A stretch of 62,652 nt of DNA, taken from positions 1-62,652 of the forward strand of contig JAJSPD010000137.1 of NCBI GenBank assembly GCA_021307315.1, in the 5' to 3' direction. The notes under the pieces were generated by a model that did no database searches, was not told the DNA's origin, and saw only the letters and a program-made list of their open reading frames with translations. A program made the position numbers and the translations under genes. The stretch is from Bisporella sp. PMI_857 (taxonomy: Eukaryota > Ascomycota > Leotiomycetes > Helotiales > Helotiaceae). Below are positions 1 through 10,446 of the stretch, in pieces. Numbering within the stretch: the stretch's first letter is position 1; each line of letters begins with the position of its first letter.

Positions 1-3
1 TTT

Positions 4-1092
4 TCACTCCGGCTGCTCGAGCCGCTGCCGTACAGCCGCTAGCTGTTTTGCCGTAGGCCTTGTTTCGAACTGACGAGCTGTTGACCCGGTCACAGCCAGC
101 TCGAGCGTAAAGCAATCGATCGGCTCCCAGCCGTGCGAGCCGTTCTTTCTGCAAAGGCAGGCTTTTTTTCCACTTTTTTTTCCAAGCGTTGCATGCACCG
201 CAATGCGTAATGGCAACTGTTGATTTGTTATGCTTTCAAAAATTCGTCCATACTCGTCGAGCGTGAATGTAGGCTTGCTTAGCTCCTGAGCAGTTATATG
301 ATCTTTTAAAACTCTCGTTCCTCAGCTAGAAAGGAACTTCCGAGATACTGTTTCCAGGAAGTCTTTAACAGCTAAATTACTTTCCACAAGCTTGACCCTG
401 TACCGACGCGCTGTTGTCAGAGCTCGGAACTACTCTTTGTGCTATGTCGAAAGAGCCGTGTTTCCAAAGTGCGCCCGCTCAAGCACTTTACGATACTTTT
501 CTCGAGCTTTATTGGCTACACTCTCCTGGCTAGGCGCGAGCTTCGTACGTAACGCCCGAACTACATTCTGGAGCGTTAGTCGACTGTTTGCTATAAGCTG
601 TTCCAAGTGAGAAGCCAAAATATCGTTATCAACAGTTCGCATCACCCAATTCTATATATGCTGATATTTAGTAGACCTTGTCGACTATCTAGCGTAAGCA
701 GCCGTATAGCTTTTCAAGCGCGCGGCGTGCTTTTTTCTGACGTCTGCGAACGTGGCAGCGCGCGGCTTTGCCGGCCTATACTTTCTGCCTGGGTCCTTAT
801 TAGCTTCCTATGCCTGCACAACAGCATAGCGTTCTGCATTGACCCGTTCGATTATCTCGTCGATAAAAGGAGGCTCTACAGGCTCTAAGGAAGGAATATG
901 GAGTGCGTCGGGAGCGTCAGGATCGATCATCGGCCACAGATCCCTCGACTTACAATGCACGCGGAGCTGGAGAAACCACTCTGGCCAGCTCTCACGTCCA
1001 TTTATAAGTGTAACCGTAAACGCGGAAAGAAGCTTCGAATCTATTGCTACAAATCCGTAATAGGAGTAAAAACAAATAATTGGTGAGAACAA
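4..1092 (-). mobile_element. Decayed Ty1/Copia-type gag relic
   Basis: Read on the minus strand, three open pieces in different frames resemble the gag of fungal Copia elements. The piece from about 1092 to 808 has the WPEWFLQLRVHCKSRDLW and IDPDAPD region. The piece at 645-442 has an LAPSQESV...AREKYRKVLERA region. The piece at 216-4 has a CLCRKNGSHGWEPIDC zinc-knuckle-like stretch followed by LELAVTGS. They are in the expected order for a gag but are separated by frame changes and stops, so the element is dead. Integrase and reverse transcriptase would lie to the left, outside the window. The identification rests on motif recall, not on a search. Confidence 0.55.
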
Positions 1093-2059
1093 CGTTTTGG
1101 CGCAGCGTGCAAAAAGAGAGCAGGAGAATGCGGATTAGGCCGGGCTCATAACTGTCACAGACTAGGTTCACTCATGAGCTTGGTATGCGTAGGTCGCGTG
1201 CGCAGAGATATCGTGATGATATTGTTGTCTAGAGAACAGGAGAACTCATGAGGAGATCTTCACTAAAAAATAGGAGGTTCCGCATGCTTGGCGAGCTTGG
1301 CAAGCTGAGGGCCTGTGCTCTTCCCGTGACACAAAGTATATTTTAACGTTTATTTTATTACAGAAAAACTTATTATAATAAGTAAAACTGTTAGCATATT
1401 TTCAGTATATATTTTGTATATGTTCAGTATGTACTAAATATATACTTTATAAAAACTTCTATTTATACTAGGCTTATTTATTTATTTAATTATAAATTTA
1501 CTTGTAGTAGTTCTTATAGTCGAATCAATTAAGCATCGCAAAAATACAAAATTGTAACGTTTTATTTCAAAGTTCAAAAGTTATATTGTACGCGTCGCTA
1601 TAAAAAACGCGAAGCGCGTTTTTTTAGCGTGGCTTATTTTATGCTTGGCATATGCCGAAGTAGGTTTCTAGCTTAGCTGAGCTTTTAAAGTTACGATTTC
1701 TAGCCTAGGCCTGTCACGACACGCGCTGTGGATCTACAGATACAGAGGGCAACGGTGGTATCATACGAGAATCTATAGCTGAGGAAGGAAAAGGAGCTCG
1801 AGGAGAGCAGGCTATATATACATGAGGCGCTCCGAGAGCTCGGCTAATATAGGTCATGTATGCTTGGGGGCACGGGACGTGACAAGGCCAAGATTTTTCT
1901 AGCCTGGCCAAACTGTAACCCGCGATCTACTTTGCTGAAGCTCCCTGAAAATAGATTAAAAAAGTCTTGGTGGAAGAGCAGGAAATTACTTTACAAGTAT
2001 TTTAGGGATGAGGAGAAGGTCTAGGATATCACTTTTGCGGTGTTTCGACATGAGGATAG
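1093..2059. other. AT-rich decayed repeat DNA, no gene seen
   Basis: No coding region is supported. The stretch 1320-1560 is strongly AT-rich with many TATA/TTTA words, as expected of RIP-mutated repeat DNA. The only ORF (1911-1714, minus) shows no recognisable family. Confidence 0.5.
1596..1629. repeat. Perfect-core hairpin inside AT-rich repeat
   Basis: The arms AAAAAACGCG (1602-1611) and CGCGTTTTTT (1615-1624) are exact inverted copies around the 3-nt loop AAG. The match continues outward as CGCTA/TAGCG with one bulged base. It is probably a piece of a transposon terminal structure. No function is claimed. Confidence 0.5.
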
Positions 2060-2395
2060 AAGGGCAGAGTTGGCGACAGATTTCGATCCATGACCTTGTG
2101 TCGTAATCCTGAACTTTGGCAGTCCCTCCCGGTAGAAAAACAGAATGAGCTTGAAAGTAGCCTAGAATTTACCGCTATCGAAGGGGAGCTAGAAGCTCTG
2201 TTCCTAGATCCTAGGGACGACTCGGCTATCACAGATCGTCGAGAGTTACGCCGAGAGGAAAGAAAGCTTATTGCTGAAGAGCTCGCCGAGCAGAATCCCT
2301 TCCAACAAAGACAAAGACTACTCGATCGGGTATCACCAGACTATATTTTCCTGCGTCCGTGTCTTGATGCTAGAACGCGATCGTTTGGCATCTAG
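2060..2395 (+). pseudogene. Possible DUF3435/FluG-domain relic
   Basis: The frame is open from 2060 and the first ATG is at 2090. It encodes a charged helical stretch (SLPVEKQNELESSLEF, then ITDRRELRREERKLIAEEL). This resembles the helical linker of fungal DUF3435 (FluG-domain) tyrosine-recombinase-like proteins, which include Crypton and Starship captain relatives. Upstream sequence is closed in all frames I checked, and downstream the frame ends at 2393-2395. At best this is a small internal fragment of a dead gene, and the assignment is tentative. Confidence 0.35.
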
Positions 2396-3060
2396 TCTGT
2401 TATAGTCGCTTCTATTCGTAGTGAGGAATGTAAAGTAGTCCTCCGTGATATGATCGCGCTCTATTAGCAAGACTAAAGTAGTGGTTCGTCTACGCTTGGA
2501 GCCAGAGAAGTGCCTTTGCTTACCGACAGAGTCTAAGAAGAAGATAGATAGGCCCGTATGATGCTTAAAACCTTTTCAGAGTTCGTATAATATAATTGCT
2601 AGTGTTAGATTTTTGGATAGTAAGCCGGCTGCTCAGAGATGGAGGCATATCTACAGCTATTATAAAAAGAGCCTTAGAGCCACCTATGCATTCGTAGAAA
2701 TGTGCTTCCTCTACAGCGAATAATGGAAAAAGACGACTGGGAGAACCATTGCCAAGTTCACTTGGACGGCCATAAACCTCTATCAGCTTAGTATGATCCG
2801 CTCTTCTAGTGATGAAACGGTTAGCTGTTTGCCGGGTCTCGGAAGAGTTTAAGGAACCAGAGAACTTACTCGATAATAAAGGCCACTGTTTAACCCAGGA
2901 TGGTAGGTTGATTATATATACTCACCGACTCTTGCCGATGTGAATACTTGCAACTATAGCTGGCCCCATACCTTCTAATTTTATTCTTGGCTTTCTATAA
3001 GGACGCCAGTTATTTGACCAGAGCTTGTTCTAAGGTGAATAAAGTAAATCACCGTGCCAT
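2396..3060. other. No supported feature (decayed repeat DNA)
   Basis: I see no ORF with coding character or family resemblance. Sequence composition resembles the flanking relics. One isolated CGG-N11-CCG match (2818-2834) lies here and is regarded as chance. Confidence 0.4.
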
Positions 3061-3637
3061 ACCTCCTCTCTCGCTTCCTATAGCGTAGGTCGATTTCCCT
3101 TTGCAAACGACCTTCATAAATTATACTCTATTAGCGGTTCCGTATAATCCCTCAAAGAAGTGACGCCTCCTGAACTTATGTTTGAGATGGTGTTAATTAT
3201 TGCAGAGTCTATCTTGGGCTTGTGTTCAGCCCGCTGCCAGCCTGCTAAAATATCCATCCATGAGCGGACAAACAAGCCTAACCTTGCAATATAGTCGCCA
3301 TAAGCACCTACGATGCCACATACAATGCATCTAGCCCAATCTTTGACGTCTCTATATTATCTAGAATAGCTCCAGGGTATTCGAGTTTAAACCTATTTGG
3401 GAAAAAGATAACCGTTAGAAGAAAATTTGCCTGGAGATTAGGAAATAGGCCTTCCTGGTCCCATCGCGTAGCGCACGAGTATAGTTTTTCTCTATTCCTG
3501 AAGTTCTTTTTCACTTTTTCTCCGTTAATAATTTCTGACTTGATAATAGCGCCTTTGCCGCGGGATCGTGCGATGAACTCCTCTGGTGACTCCTTTTTTG
3601 GTATTAAGGATCCTGAAATAATAACCTGTACGGACAA
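3061..3637 (-). pseudogene. Unidentified coding relic
   Basis: A 109-codon frame (3637-3308) has coding-like composition (YSCATRWDQEGLFPN, FFPNRFKLEYPGAILDNIE). After a frame change it continues on the minus strand as AYGDYIARLGLFVRSWMDIL and AEHKPKIDSAIINTIS. Below that, stops accumulate. The two halves read like one protein interrupted by a frameshift. I do not recognise the family. Its position among transposon relics suggests it is an element-encoded or long-dead gene. Confidence 0.35.
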
Positions 3638-4840
3638 GTAGATAAGAGATACAGTAATTGGATAAAATGAATTGTGTAGAAAGATTTAGGAAATCGATCG
3701 AAAGATGAGATTAAAGAAGGGAGGAGGTTTTCAGATTAAGACAAATACGGAGCAGGAAGGAATTTATAGAAGATTAGTACTCTCCTCAAGGGCATCCATG
3801 TTGTACCAACTTACACTGTAGGCAAAGCACTAAGTATATTTTTGGAAAGTGTCTACTTTAGGTTCCTTGGGAACTGGTTTGGGCTCCTTGAGCATCGTCG
3901 TTAAAACTTGACAAAACTAAATGTGAGAGAATATAGGTCAGATCAAGTGTGATAGGATAAAAGCCGCACGTGATGATATGGTAAATCTTGCTCAGGATGC
4001 TCAGGCCGGCTTAGTGGCTGCTCAGGGTGCTCGGGGGTGCTCGGGTTCTTCGGACGAGTCGACTGAGCCGAGGGTGAGCCGAGGGTGATTAGCACCTGGG
4101 CAAGAGCAGCAAGCTTCCTAATCCCATACGGGACACAAGAATAGGAAAGCTGATTCATGATACTATAATATCCCTTTCAAACTCTGGTAGGATGGCCACC
4201 AGGAAAACAACGTAATCAAAGAACGGCAGCGACGAAGAAGAAATCCGAATGGTCGAAGATGCGCTTGAACAAAATATTGAGAAAGACATCCTAGCTCTTT
4301 TCAGCCACGCCGTAGAATTCGAGAAGGTGGAATAGCAGGAAAAGACACGTGGCGGAAAGCTCTTCATACAACGCAAATGTAAGCCACAGTGCACTAGCGA
4401 GTAAGTTGCGTCCGGCTCTGCGTCGTCTAGATTCTGCAATGATGCGTGCGGCCATTGTAAGTGGACTGCTCATAAAGCTATCTGGAGGAGTTGCCTGTGT
4501 TAGCTGCTGCGTAGTCATAGTCAGGTCTCAAGTAGGTAACTGATTGTCACAAGATGGTGTTCAGGTACCACAGACGGGAAGTCGCATTCTATTATTTGCC
4601 GATATAATAATAATAGTGAAACAATGATAAGGGAAGACACAATTTGCCAATAATACAAGTGGAGGATTGTTGGAACAAAAAATACCCGTTCCGAATATAT
4701 AATAACTTTATTAACCAATGTTCTGAGATCATATTTAACCTTACGCAGACTTCAACTCACCCAGACCTTTGCCTTTTCCTTATATTTTTGGACTTCAAGG
4801 GACGAAGCTTTAACTTCGTACTGTAATTAGACTGCGGACT

Positions 4841-4860
4841 GGGTTGGGTTGGGTTGGGTT
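4841..4860. repeat. TTGGG short tandem repeat
   Basis: There are four uninterrupted GGGTT units, followed by TTTTCGACTTTTCGACCCAA, which partly folds back on them. It is not the TTAGGG telomere unit. It is probably simple-sequence DNA within an old repeat. Confidence 0.7.
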
Positions 4861-5006
4861 TTCGACTTTTCGACCCAACTCACTGGGCCCCAGTAGGTTG
4901 GCTGGGTTATTATAATATTTTACAACTCAACTCAGTAAGTTAATAATCCAATTCAGTAAGTTGCCAAGCTATTATTAATATATTACTAATACTAACTAGT
5001 TTCCGG

Positions 5007-5125
5007 TTTTTGGCTGTATATTGTCACGTAGTTAATTTATAGCTATTTGGTTTTGGGCTAGTACGTAGTCAATTTATAGCATTTCGTTTTTAGCTATTAC
5101 GTAGCTAATTTATTGTCACGGAGCA
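5007..5125. repeat. Degenerate ~40-bp tandem repeat, three copies
   Basis: The core ACGTAG(T/C)(T/C)AATTTAT recurs three times (near 5026, 5062 and 5098). Each is preceded by a TTTTxGGCT/TTTTAGCT-like word and spaced 36-43 bp apart. The copies differ at several positions. Confidence 0.5.
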
Positions 5126-5552
5126 GCTCGTACGTCCCGCGAGAGCTCGTTCCTAGCCTATGAGAGCTAGCGCAACGTATTCGACATATGTGTATTCCCA
5201 CTTGTAGAACTAGGGGTCAAGCCAGGTAGGCTCTTATAGCCTAGGAAAGTGGGTCGCACGCTCATGAGCATGCGCGGACCCACTTCTCCGTGACACACTT
5301 CTTACGGGTTCAACGCGTCACAAAGAGCTTCGTGCTCAATTTAAATAATATTGTTATACTTGTTATTAGTATTTTGGCTATACGTGACACACTTAATTCT
5401 CCCAGGAATTTTCAGCCTTACTAGATCTTTCATATAGGTCATAACATGTATAGGCCGTAACACCCATGTCCTAAATAGAAAACCAGCTTTTATACTTCGC
5501 ATTATTTCAAGTCATTTAATGGATTCCAAGCCACCCTTTTAAAAATTCCGTA

Positions 5553-7299
5553 TCATAAATGTTCTGTCTTCCTGGAACTTTCACCGATCCATGTTTTCAA
5601 CTGCCTTTCGTTCCGGGGAACAAATTTTACCTTGAATGGCTTGGGTTGAATGATCATGCTAGTGGGAACAGAGTTACACTCGATTGTGTCTAGATTTGGC
5701 CGACTTTTCGGATCGCTTGTACCTTCAATGCGGAAAGCCAGAATCAAGCGAGTGAAAATGGTATATAGCTCACGATTCGCTAAATGAGCACCAGCACACA
5801 TTCGTGTACCGGCTCCATAGCCATAATGTTGCGTGCCTATCTCTTCGACGCCGATGAAACGCTCTGGAATAAAGTCCATTGGTTTTTCAAAATGCTCAGG
5901 ATCGTGGTTTGCGCCCCACAAGTTCTGTTAATGTTAGTCTAAGGCTATCAGTTTGACGAGCTAGAACGGTTTACCATCAAGAATGGAGTGCCTTCGGGAA
6001 TAATGGCACCCTTATACTGAATAATTTTGGTACTTTGCCGGTAAAAAGAGAGATTGAGTGCGGACCAAAAACGCAGCACTTCCTTGATAAACGATTTGAC
6101 GTATGCGGACTTCTCCTCGGTCAGACAAGCGTGCCACGGGTCTTCATCCGGGTACGACTTGATAATTTCTGCATACAAGCGAGATTGGATTTCCTGCCCA
6201 TGAGCAGAGGACAGGTATGCGATGGTCATAGTAATGTTTCCAGGAAGCGTATCCAGGCCAGCAGCGACCATGGTCAAACAAATAGACTTGAGCTCATCTA
6301 CGGGATGTTAGCTACCCAATTTAGAACAGAGCGAAGTCAGGCCTGCCTTCATTAAGTTTTGCCTCTGGGTCCTTCAGAACGTTTCCGGCAATACATGGAT
6401 AGTCCGTTCCTTTGGCAATGCGCTCTTTGAGCTGGTCGAAGAAACCAAGAATGTACTCATCTCTGCGATTGCGAAATTTGATGGCATTCTTCTTATAGCC
6501 TCCCCAGAGCCGAAGCAAGGGCACAAAGTCCTGCCAATTGTGGGCAATGCCGCGAATATTACTCAACTCTCGCTCCACGGTAACCACTTCCTTTAGCGTT
6601 TGATCGTAAATAGTGCCGTCAATTCGAAATCCGTAATTGAGTGTAAGACTGATATTGAGCGATAGTCGTTGAAAGTAGCTGATTGGGTTGATATCACCGA
6701 ATTTAATGTCGTCAAAAATTTCGCTGATGCTGGTCGACGATTCCAAATCAATGAACGGGAGATACGTTTGTACCGCCTGTCGGTTGAGAGCGGTAGCAGC
6801 AGCTTTGCGGACACGCTTTACGGAATCACTCCAAGGAGAGGTCCCTAAGGTGTAGACGCCTTGTGTCTCGGAAATAACATTATGAAACGTCCAGAACTTC
6901 GGCCTAGATATTAGAGCAGACTGATTTTTGATCCAAAGTTCCTTGACCGATTCAAAACTGTTGGCATAGACGAATCGCTGGCGCAATCTAATTAGTGACA
7001 AAAATTTGAGAAAGGTGTTTCGAACATACTCGATTGCCTAGGCGAACTTGGAAAACATCTCCATAAGTTCTGGCCAGCCTCGCACAATTTCGAGCGTGGT
7101 ACTTCCCAAGGAGAAAGAGACTCCCAAACATAGGGATACCTGGAAGCTCAGGAAGGCCCTTGATTTTGGGAATGTCTGTCTTATTGGCCCGTCTTACAAT
7201 GGAAATAACTAAGCATACGAAGAAACAGAAGGAAAAGACATATAGTCCCTTCACTTGTGTGGGCAATTGAAGGTCAAAAAGAGTGGTAGTACAGTCCAT
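5553..7299 (-). CDS. Cytochrome P450, CYP504 (phenylacetate hydroxylase) type
   Basis: Four exons (7299-7030, 6977-6347, 6297-5975, 5924-5553) give 531 residues, the usual length. Residues 15-35 form an N-terminal membrane anchor. The proline-rich hinge reads GLPELPGIPMFG. The I-helix is AAGLDT (312-317), ExxR is EVLR (373-376), and the haem loop is YGYGAGTRMCAG with Cys451 as thiolate ligand. The stretches QSALISRP and KAAATALNR are characteristic of CYP504, whose known members ortho-hydroxylate phenylacetate or 3-hydroxyphenylacetate on the way to homogentisate. The substrate here is not proven. Introns are 49-52 bp. The second (6346-6298) must use a GC donor, because no GT fits before the in-frame stop. 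Three CGG-N11-CCG sites lie 113, 292 and 374 bp upstream of the ATG. Confidence 0.9.
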
Positions 7300-7411
7300 A
7301 GGGAATTGATCAAACTAGTCCCTGATGTGAAGTTACAGATATGGCGGATTGTCTGTGTATTTGCCTGCGTATTTAACTGTAGTTACAATTATCCATACCC
7401 CGAATACTACT

Positions 7412-7428
7412 CGGCCTTACACACGCCG
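7412..7428. promoter_or_regulatory. CGG-N11-CCG site, P450 promoter (proximal)
   Basis: Inverted CGG triplets are spaced by 11 bp, 113 bp upstream of the P450 ATG. This is the spacing bound by Gal4-type Zn2Cys6 homodimers. The inner bases do not carry the CGGA extension seen at most other sites here. Confidence 0.5.
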
Positions 7429-7590
7429 ATCCGCTCCGCTCACCAACACTATCATAGGGTCCGCAAAGGTGGGGGATAAACACAAAGTGACGTATGATTG
7501 TGAGTACTGAACTAATAATCCTTGTACTGCCCCGGATTAAAAGAATGCTGAGTAACTATGTCTGGGTTGTGATTATTTTCGAGCTGAAAA

Positions 7591-7607
7591 CGGAGGGATA
7601 AGGTCCG
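7591..7607. promoter_or_regulatory. CGG-N11-CCG site, P450 promoter (middle)
   Basis: CGGAGGGATAAGGTCCG has CGGA/TCCG arms and the CGGAG half-site. It lies 292 bp upstream of the P450 ATG. Confidence 0.55.
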
Positions 7608-7672
7608 ACCTATAGACCAACCTATTCAACACCGACAAATGTCTCACGTCGTCGTGGGGGCTGGCTAGTAGT

Positions 7673-7689
7673 CGGAGATTCGAACACCG
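7673..7689. promoter_or_regulatory. CGG-N11-CCG site, P450 promoter (distal)
   Basis: CGGAGATTCGAACACCG carries the CGGAG half-site. It lies 374 bp upstream of the P450 ATG and 65 bp from the middle site. Confidence 0.5.
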
Positions 7690-8774
7690 CGCCTGATCTA
7701 TATTATATTTTCTTGAGGGACATAGAGCATAGATAGCATGCTGCAACAGACTGCAACTAGGTGACACAATAAGAAACAATAATTTATGTGTAATATAAAA
7801 TGATTTGTCTTACAGGTGACGAAAGATTATGAATATTAATCCCTACAATTTTTTTTCTCCAGATATTGCTGCGATACTAATGGTAGTAATGAACTGTACG
7901 AACGCGTCCCACACAGAGTTACAGAGGCTAATTTTCTTGGAAATAGGTGCATTGCACGAATTGTAGTTAATAGGGTTTACAGAGGCAGATTTCCATTAGA
8001 TGATGAGACAAACCCATGACATGTTTCCTGCGATTGATGGCTTTTTGAAGAACATTTGCATTGTCTGAAGGAGAAAGATACCGAGATATGAAATTTCAAG
8101 GAGGTTGCGATTATCTATATTGTGTTCGGGTTAAGTAAAAACTATCTACTGGTTTGAAGAAACCGTATCGAGCTGCCCAGCCTCATTTGTAGTGAAATAA
8201 AATGCACAATTTGCAAAACGTGAAGGTTTTGTTAAGGCAAGCTTACGCCAAAGCAGCTCCGAGAATCATTTAAAACCGTTCCAGAGAGTGGACTTCGCAT
8301 GATAGCAATAGCGGCTGCCGCTTGTGTTTGGTATCATATCTCCCGACGCTCAGTCACTGACACTTGATGACATGAATATCATTTTCGTCAATTATCCCTT
8401 TTCACCTTCTCGATGTGTTACCGTAACCACGAATCAACTTTCAACAAACTTAGACTTTGCTCGGAAAGTTGGCTCTAGGCCTGACAGCAAGATGTCTCTC
8501 ACCCATTAACGAGGGTTCCAAATATCCATTGAGCGGGACTACGATTCTTAAAAAATTGTTAGGGAATCAGAAAAAAATGATTGTTTTTAGATGTCTTAGT
8601 AAGCGTTATGTGGTTTAGAGGCCCTAGTTCTGCAGAAATTAGAAGTCTCACCATTGGCGGTCATAAGTAATCAAGAACGAGCGGGCGTAATGATATAGAA
8701 AATAGAGTTAACTGATGACAGAAACTTAGCGCAACGGCAATCCCGAAGGACAATCGACATTACGCTTTATATAC
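7690..8774. other. Intergenic, between P450 promoter and OYE1 3' end
   Basis: No gene is supported. A 61-codon ORF at 8324-8509 shows no family resemblance or splice support. The left part belongs to the P450 upstream region and the right part is the downstream region of the OYE gene. Confidence 0.5.
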
Positions 8775-10169
8775 TCATGGGAGTCTTACTCGCAAAGACT
8801 GACTTGGCCATGCAACATCGACACCCAGTTGCCATGCTACCCTCAACACCCATTCTGGTTCTCTCAAAAATTGCCTAGCAACTAAGATAACATCTGCCAT
8901 AGGCCCAAATTCACCACCTTGCTCTACCATCGACGCAGCAAGTCGCGATTCTGCCCTCATAGCCCCAATATCATTTGGTGACTCAGCCTTATTCCAATGC
9001 TCTTGTAGAATTTCCTTCGCAGTTTCCGCCTCGGTGATCAGGCCAACAGCACCGATGAGCAGATTTTTATTTAGCTTCCTTACTTCTTGTCGGATTCTGG
9101 CAGCCTTTGATATCTGATAGTTTTTATCAGCGAACATGTCCGTCTTTTGATCCTTATGATTTCCTCCACTGCTGACGTCTAGTAAGTCAATTCCCCAGTC
9201 AAATAACTCCTTTGCCAGTCTCATCGAGTCCTCGAGGTCCCAGCTGCCACCAAATTTCTTCTCAACCTCGGTACCTTCCAACCAGTCTGTGCAGCTGAAT
9301 CGAAAAAATAGTGGCATATCGGCCGGAATTATTCGTCTAATCTCCTCAACAACCTCCATGGCGAGCTTCGTTCTTCCTTCAAAGCTTCCACCATATTTGT
9401 CAGTCCTCTGATTGGTAACCGGACTTAGGAATTGATGCAGGAGGTATCCATGTGCGGAATGGATCTCGATAAGGTCAACGCCTGCCTTGACTGCCCTTGC
9501 CGCGGCCTTTCCAAAATCTTCGACCAGCTTCTCAATCTCCGACTCCAACAATGCTCGAGGAGGGAAAAAACCGCCTTCCTCTGCCAGGCCAAGTCCATCC
9601 CAACACTGATCCATACCTCCCATAGGCCCAACAACATCATCTGGCCACCCACCAACGTCTTCGGTGGACCTGATACTGCCCGCACCCCAGCCTCGCTCGC
9701 TTCTGTACCGCGATGCGATCCAAGGGGCAGTTGTGCTCGCCTTTCGACCTGCGTGAGCCAGTTGAATGCCACACGCAGCGCCTTGGCTGTGCACAAAGTC
9801 GACAATACGCTTGATCGGTCCGATCTGTGACTCGTCCCATAACCCAGGGCAGTTGGGGGTTATCCTGCCATTTGACTGTACACTGGTGGCTTCGATGAAT
9901 ACCAGTCCTGCGCCTTTGAGTGCGTATTGACCTAGCGTCACCAAGTGGTAATCTGTCAAGTGACCAGCCTCTGGCCCTGACGGTGCAGCAGAATATTGGC
10001 ACATGGGAGAGACAATGATTCGATTACGCAAGGTAACATTGCGAATTTTCAGTGGAGTAAACAGCGTAGGAGTTGTCTTGTCGACCTTACAAGGTGCACC
10101 AGGAGTTCTGGCATGACGGGGAGTGAAATAGGGTGCTGCAGCCGATGGGTTCAAATTTGTTGTTTGCAT
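8775..10169 (-). CDS. NADH:flavin oxidoreductase (old yellow enzyme, class III/YqjM-like)
   Basis: This intronless gene encodes 464 residues, an FMN-binding TIM barrel. It begins with an Ala/Pro-rich leader, then TLFTPLKIRNVTLRNRI and SPMCQYSA, in which Cys is the redox-tuning residue of YqjM-type enzymes. The substrate-binding region reads QLAHAGRKAS. LIEIHSAHGYLLHQFLSPVTN and DKYGGSFEGR are typical of the family, and the phosphate-binding end is near residues 390-440. Such enzymes reduce activated C=C bonds of enones with NAD(P)H. It lies between the P450 and the ADH on the same strand. A CGG-N11-CCG site sits 261 bp upstream. It is longer than bacterial YqjM (about 340) mainly through internal loops. 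Confidence 0.92.
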   Translation of the reverse strand: MQTTNLNPSAAAPYFTPRHARTPGAPCKVDKTTPTLFTPLKIRNVTLRNRIIVSPMCQYSAAPSGPEAGHLTDYHLVTLGQYALKGAGLVFIEATSVQSNGRITPNCPGLWDESQIGPIKRIVDFVHSQGAACGIQLAHAGRKASTTAPWIASRYRSERGWGAGSIRSTEDVGGWPDDVVGPMGGMDQCWDGLGLAEEGGFFPPRALLESEIEKLVEDFGKAAARAVKAGVDLIEIHSAHGYLLHQFLSPVTNQRTDKYGGSFEGRTKLAMEVVEEIRRIIPADMPLFFRFSCTDWLEGTEVEKKFGGSWDLEDSMRLAKELFDWGIDLLDVSSGGNHKDQKTDMFADKNYQISKAARIRQEVRKLNKNLLIGAVGLITEAETAKEILQEHWNKAESPNDIGAMRAESRLAASMVEQGGEFGPMADVILVARQFLREPEWVLRVAWQLGVDVAWPSQSLRVRLP

Positions 10170-10429
10170 TGCGACTGCTCAGCTTCTAAAATGTGACTAT
10201 TTGTGCTTTTTAGTCACCATTCCGCTCAAGCTTGATATCAGCAGAATCGACAGCAATTTGGTTTCTGAAGTTTCGCACGGAGTGGTTTAGAGGGGTCTTT
10301 AATGCCGGTCCTCTACTTTGACAGCATTTACAGTTTCTGCACGTGCATACATAGCTTGCTTTTTATCTAAATAATTCCACAAAAATTGCCATAAATTATG
10401 GTTCATGAAACGGAGGATTAAAATCATGA

Positions 10430-10446
10430 CGGAGTATCAAACTCCG
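10430..10446. promoter_or_regulatory. CGG-N11-CCG site, OYE1 promoter
   Basis: CGGAGTATCAAACTCCG is the best palindrome of the set, with 6-bp arms CGGAGT/ACTCCG around ATCAA. It lies 261 bp upstream of the OYE1 ATG. Confidence 0.6.

Larger units (their letters stand above)
3638..5552. other. Repeat-rich intergenic DNA downstream of the P450
   Basis: No gene is supported. The region contains a short TTGGG array (4841-4860), AT-rich DNA with CCCAA/TTGGG words (4861-4970), a degenerate tandem repeat (5007-5125) and two GTGACACACTT words near 5290 and 5385. These look like fragments of old mobile elements. ORFs at 3943-4158 and 4155-4518 overlap in several frames and show no family resemblance. 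Confidence 0.45.

Noticed and set aside
4841..4860. TTGGG array considered as telomere repeat.
   Set aside because: The unit is TTGGG, not TTAGGG, and it lies within decayed repeat DNA.
9425..10002. Long ORFs in other frames across OYE1 (126, 132 and 121 codons).
   Set aside because: They are shadows of the well-conserved OYE1 coding frame.
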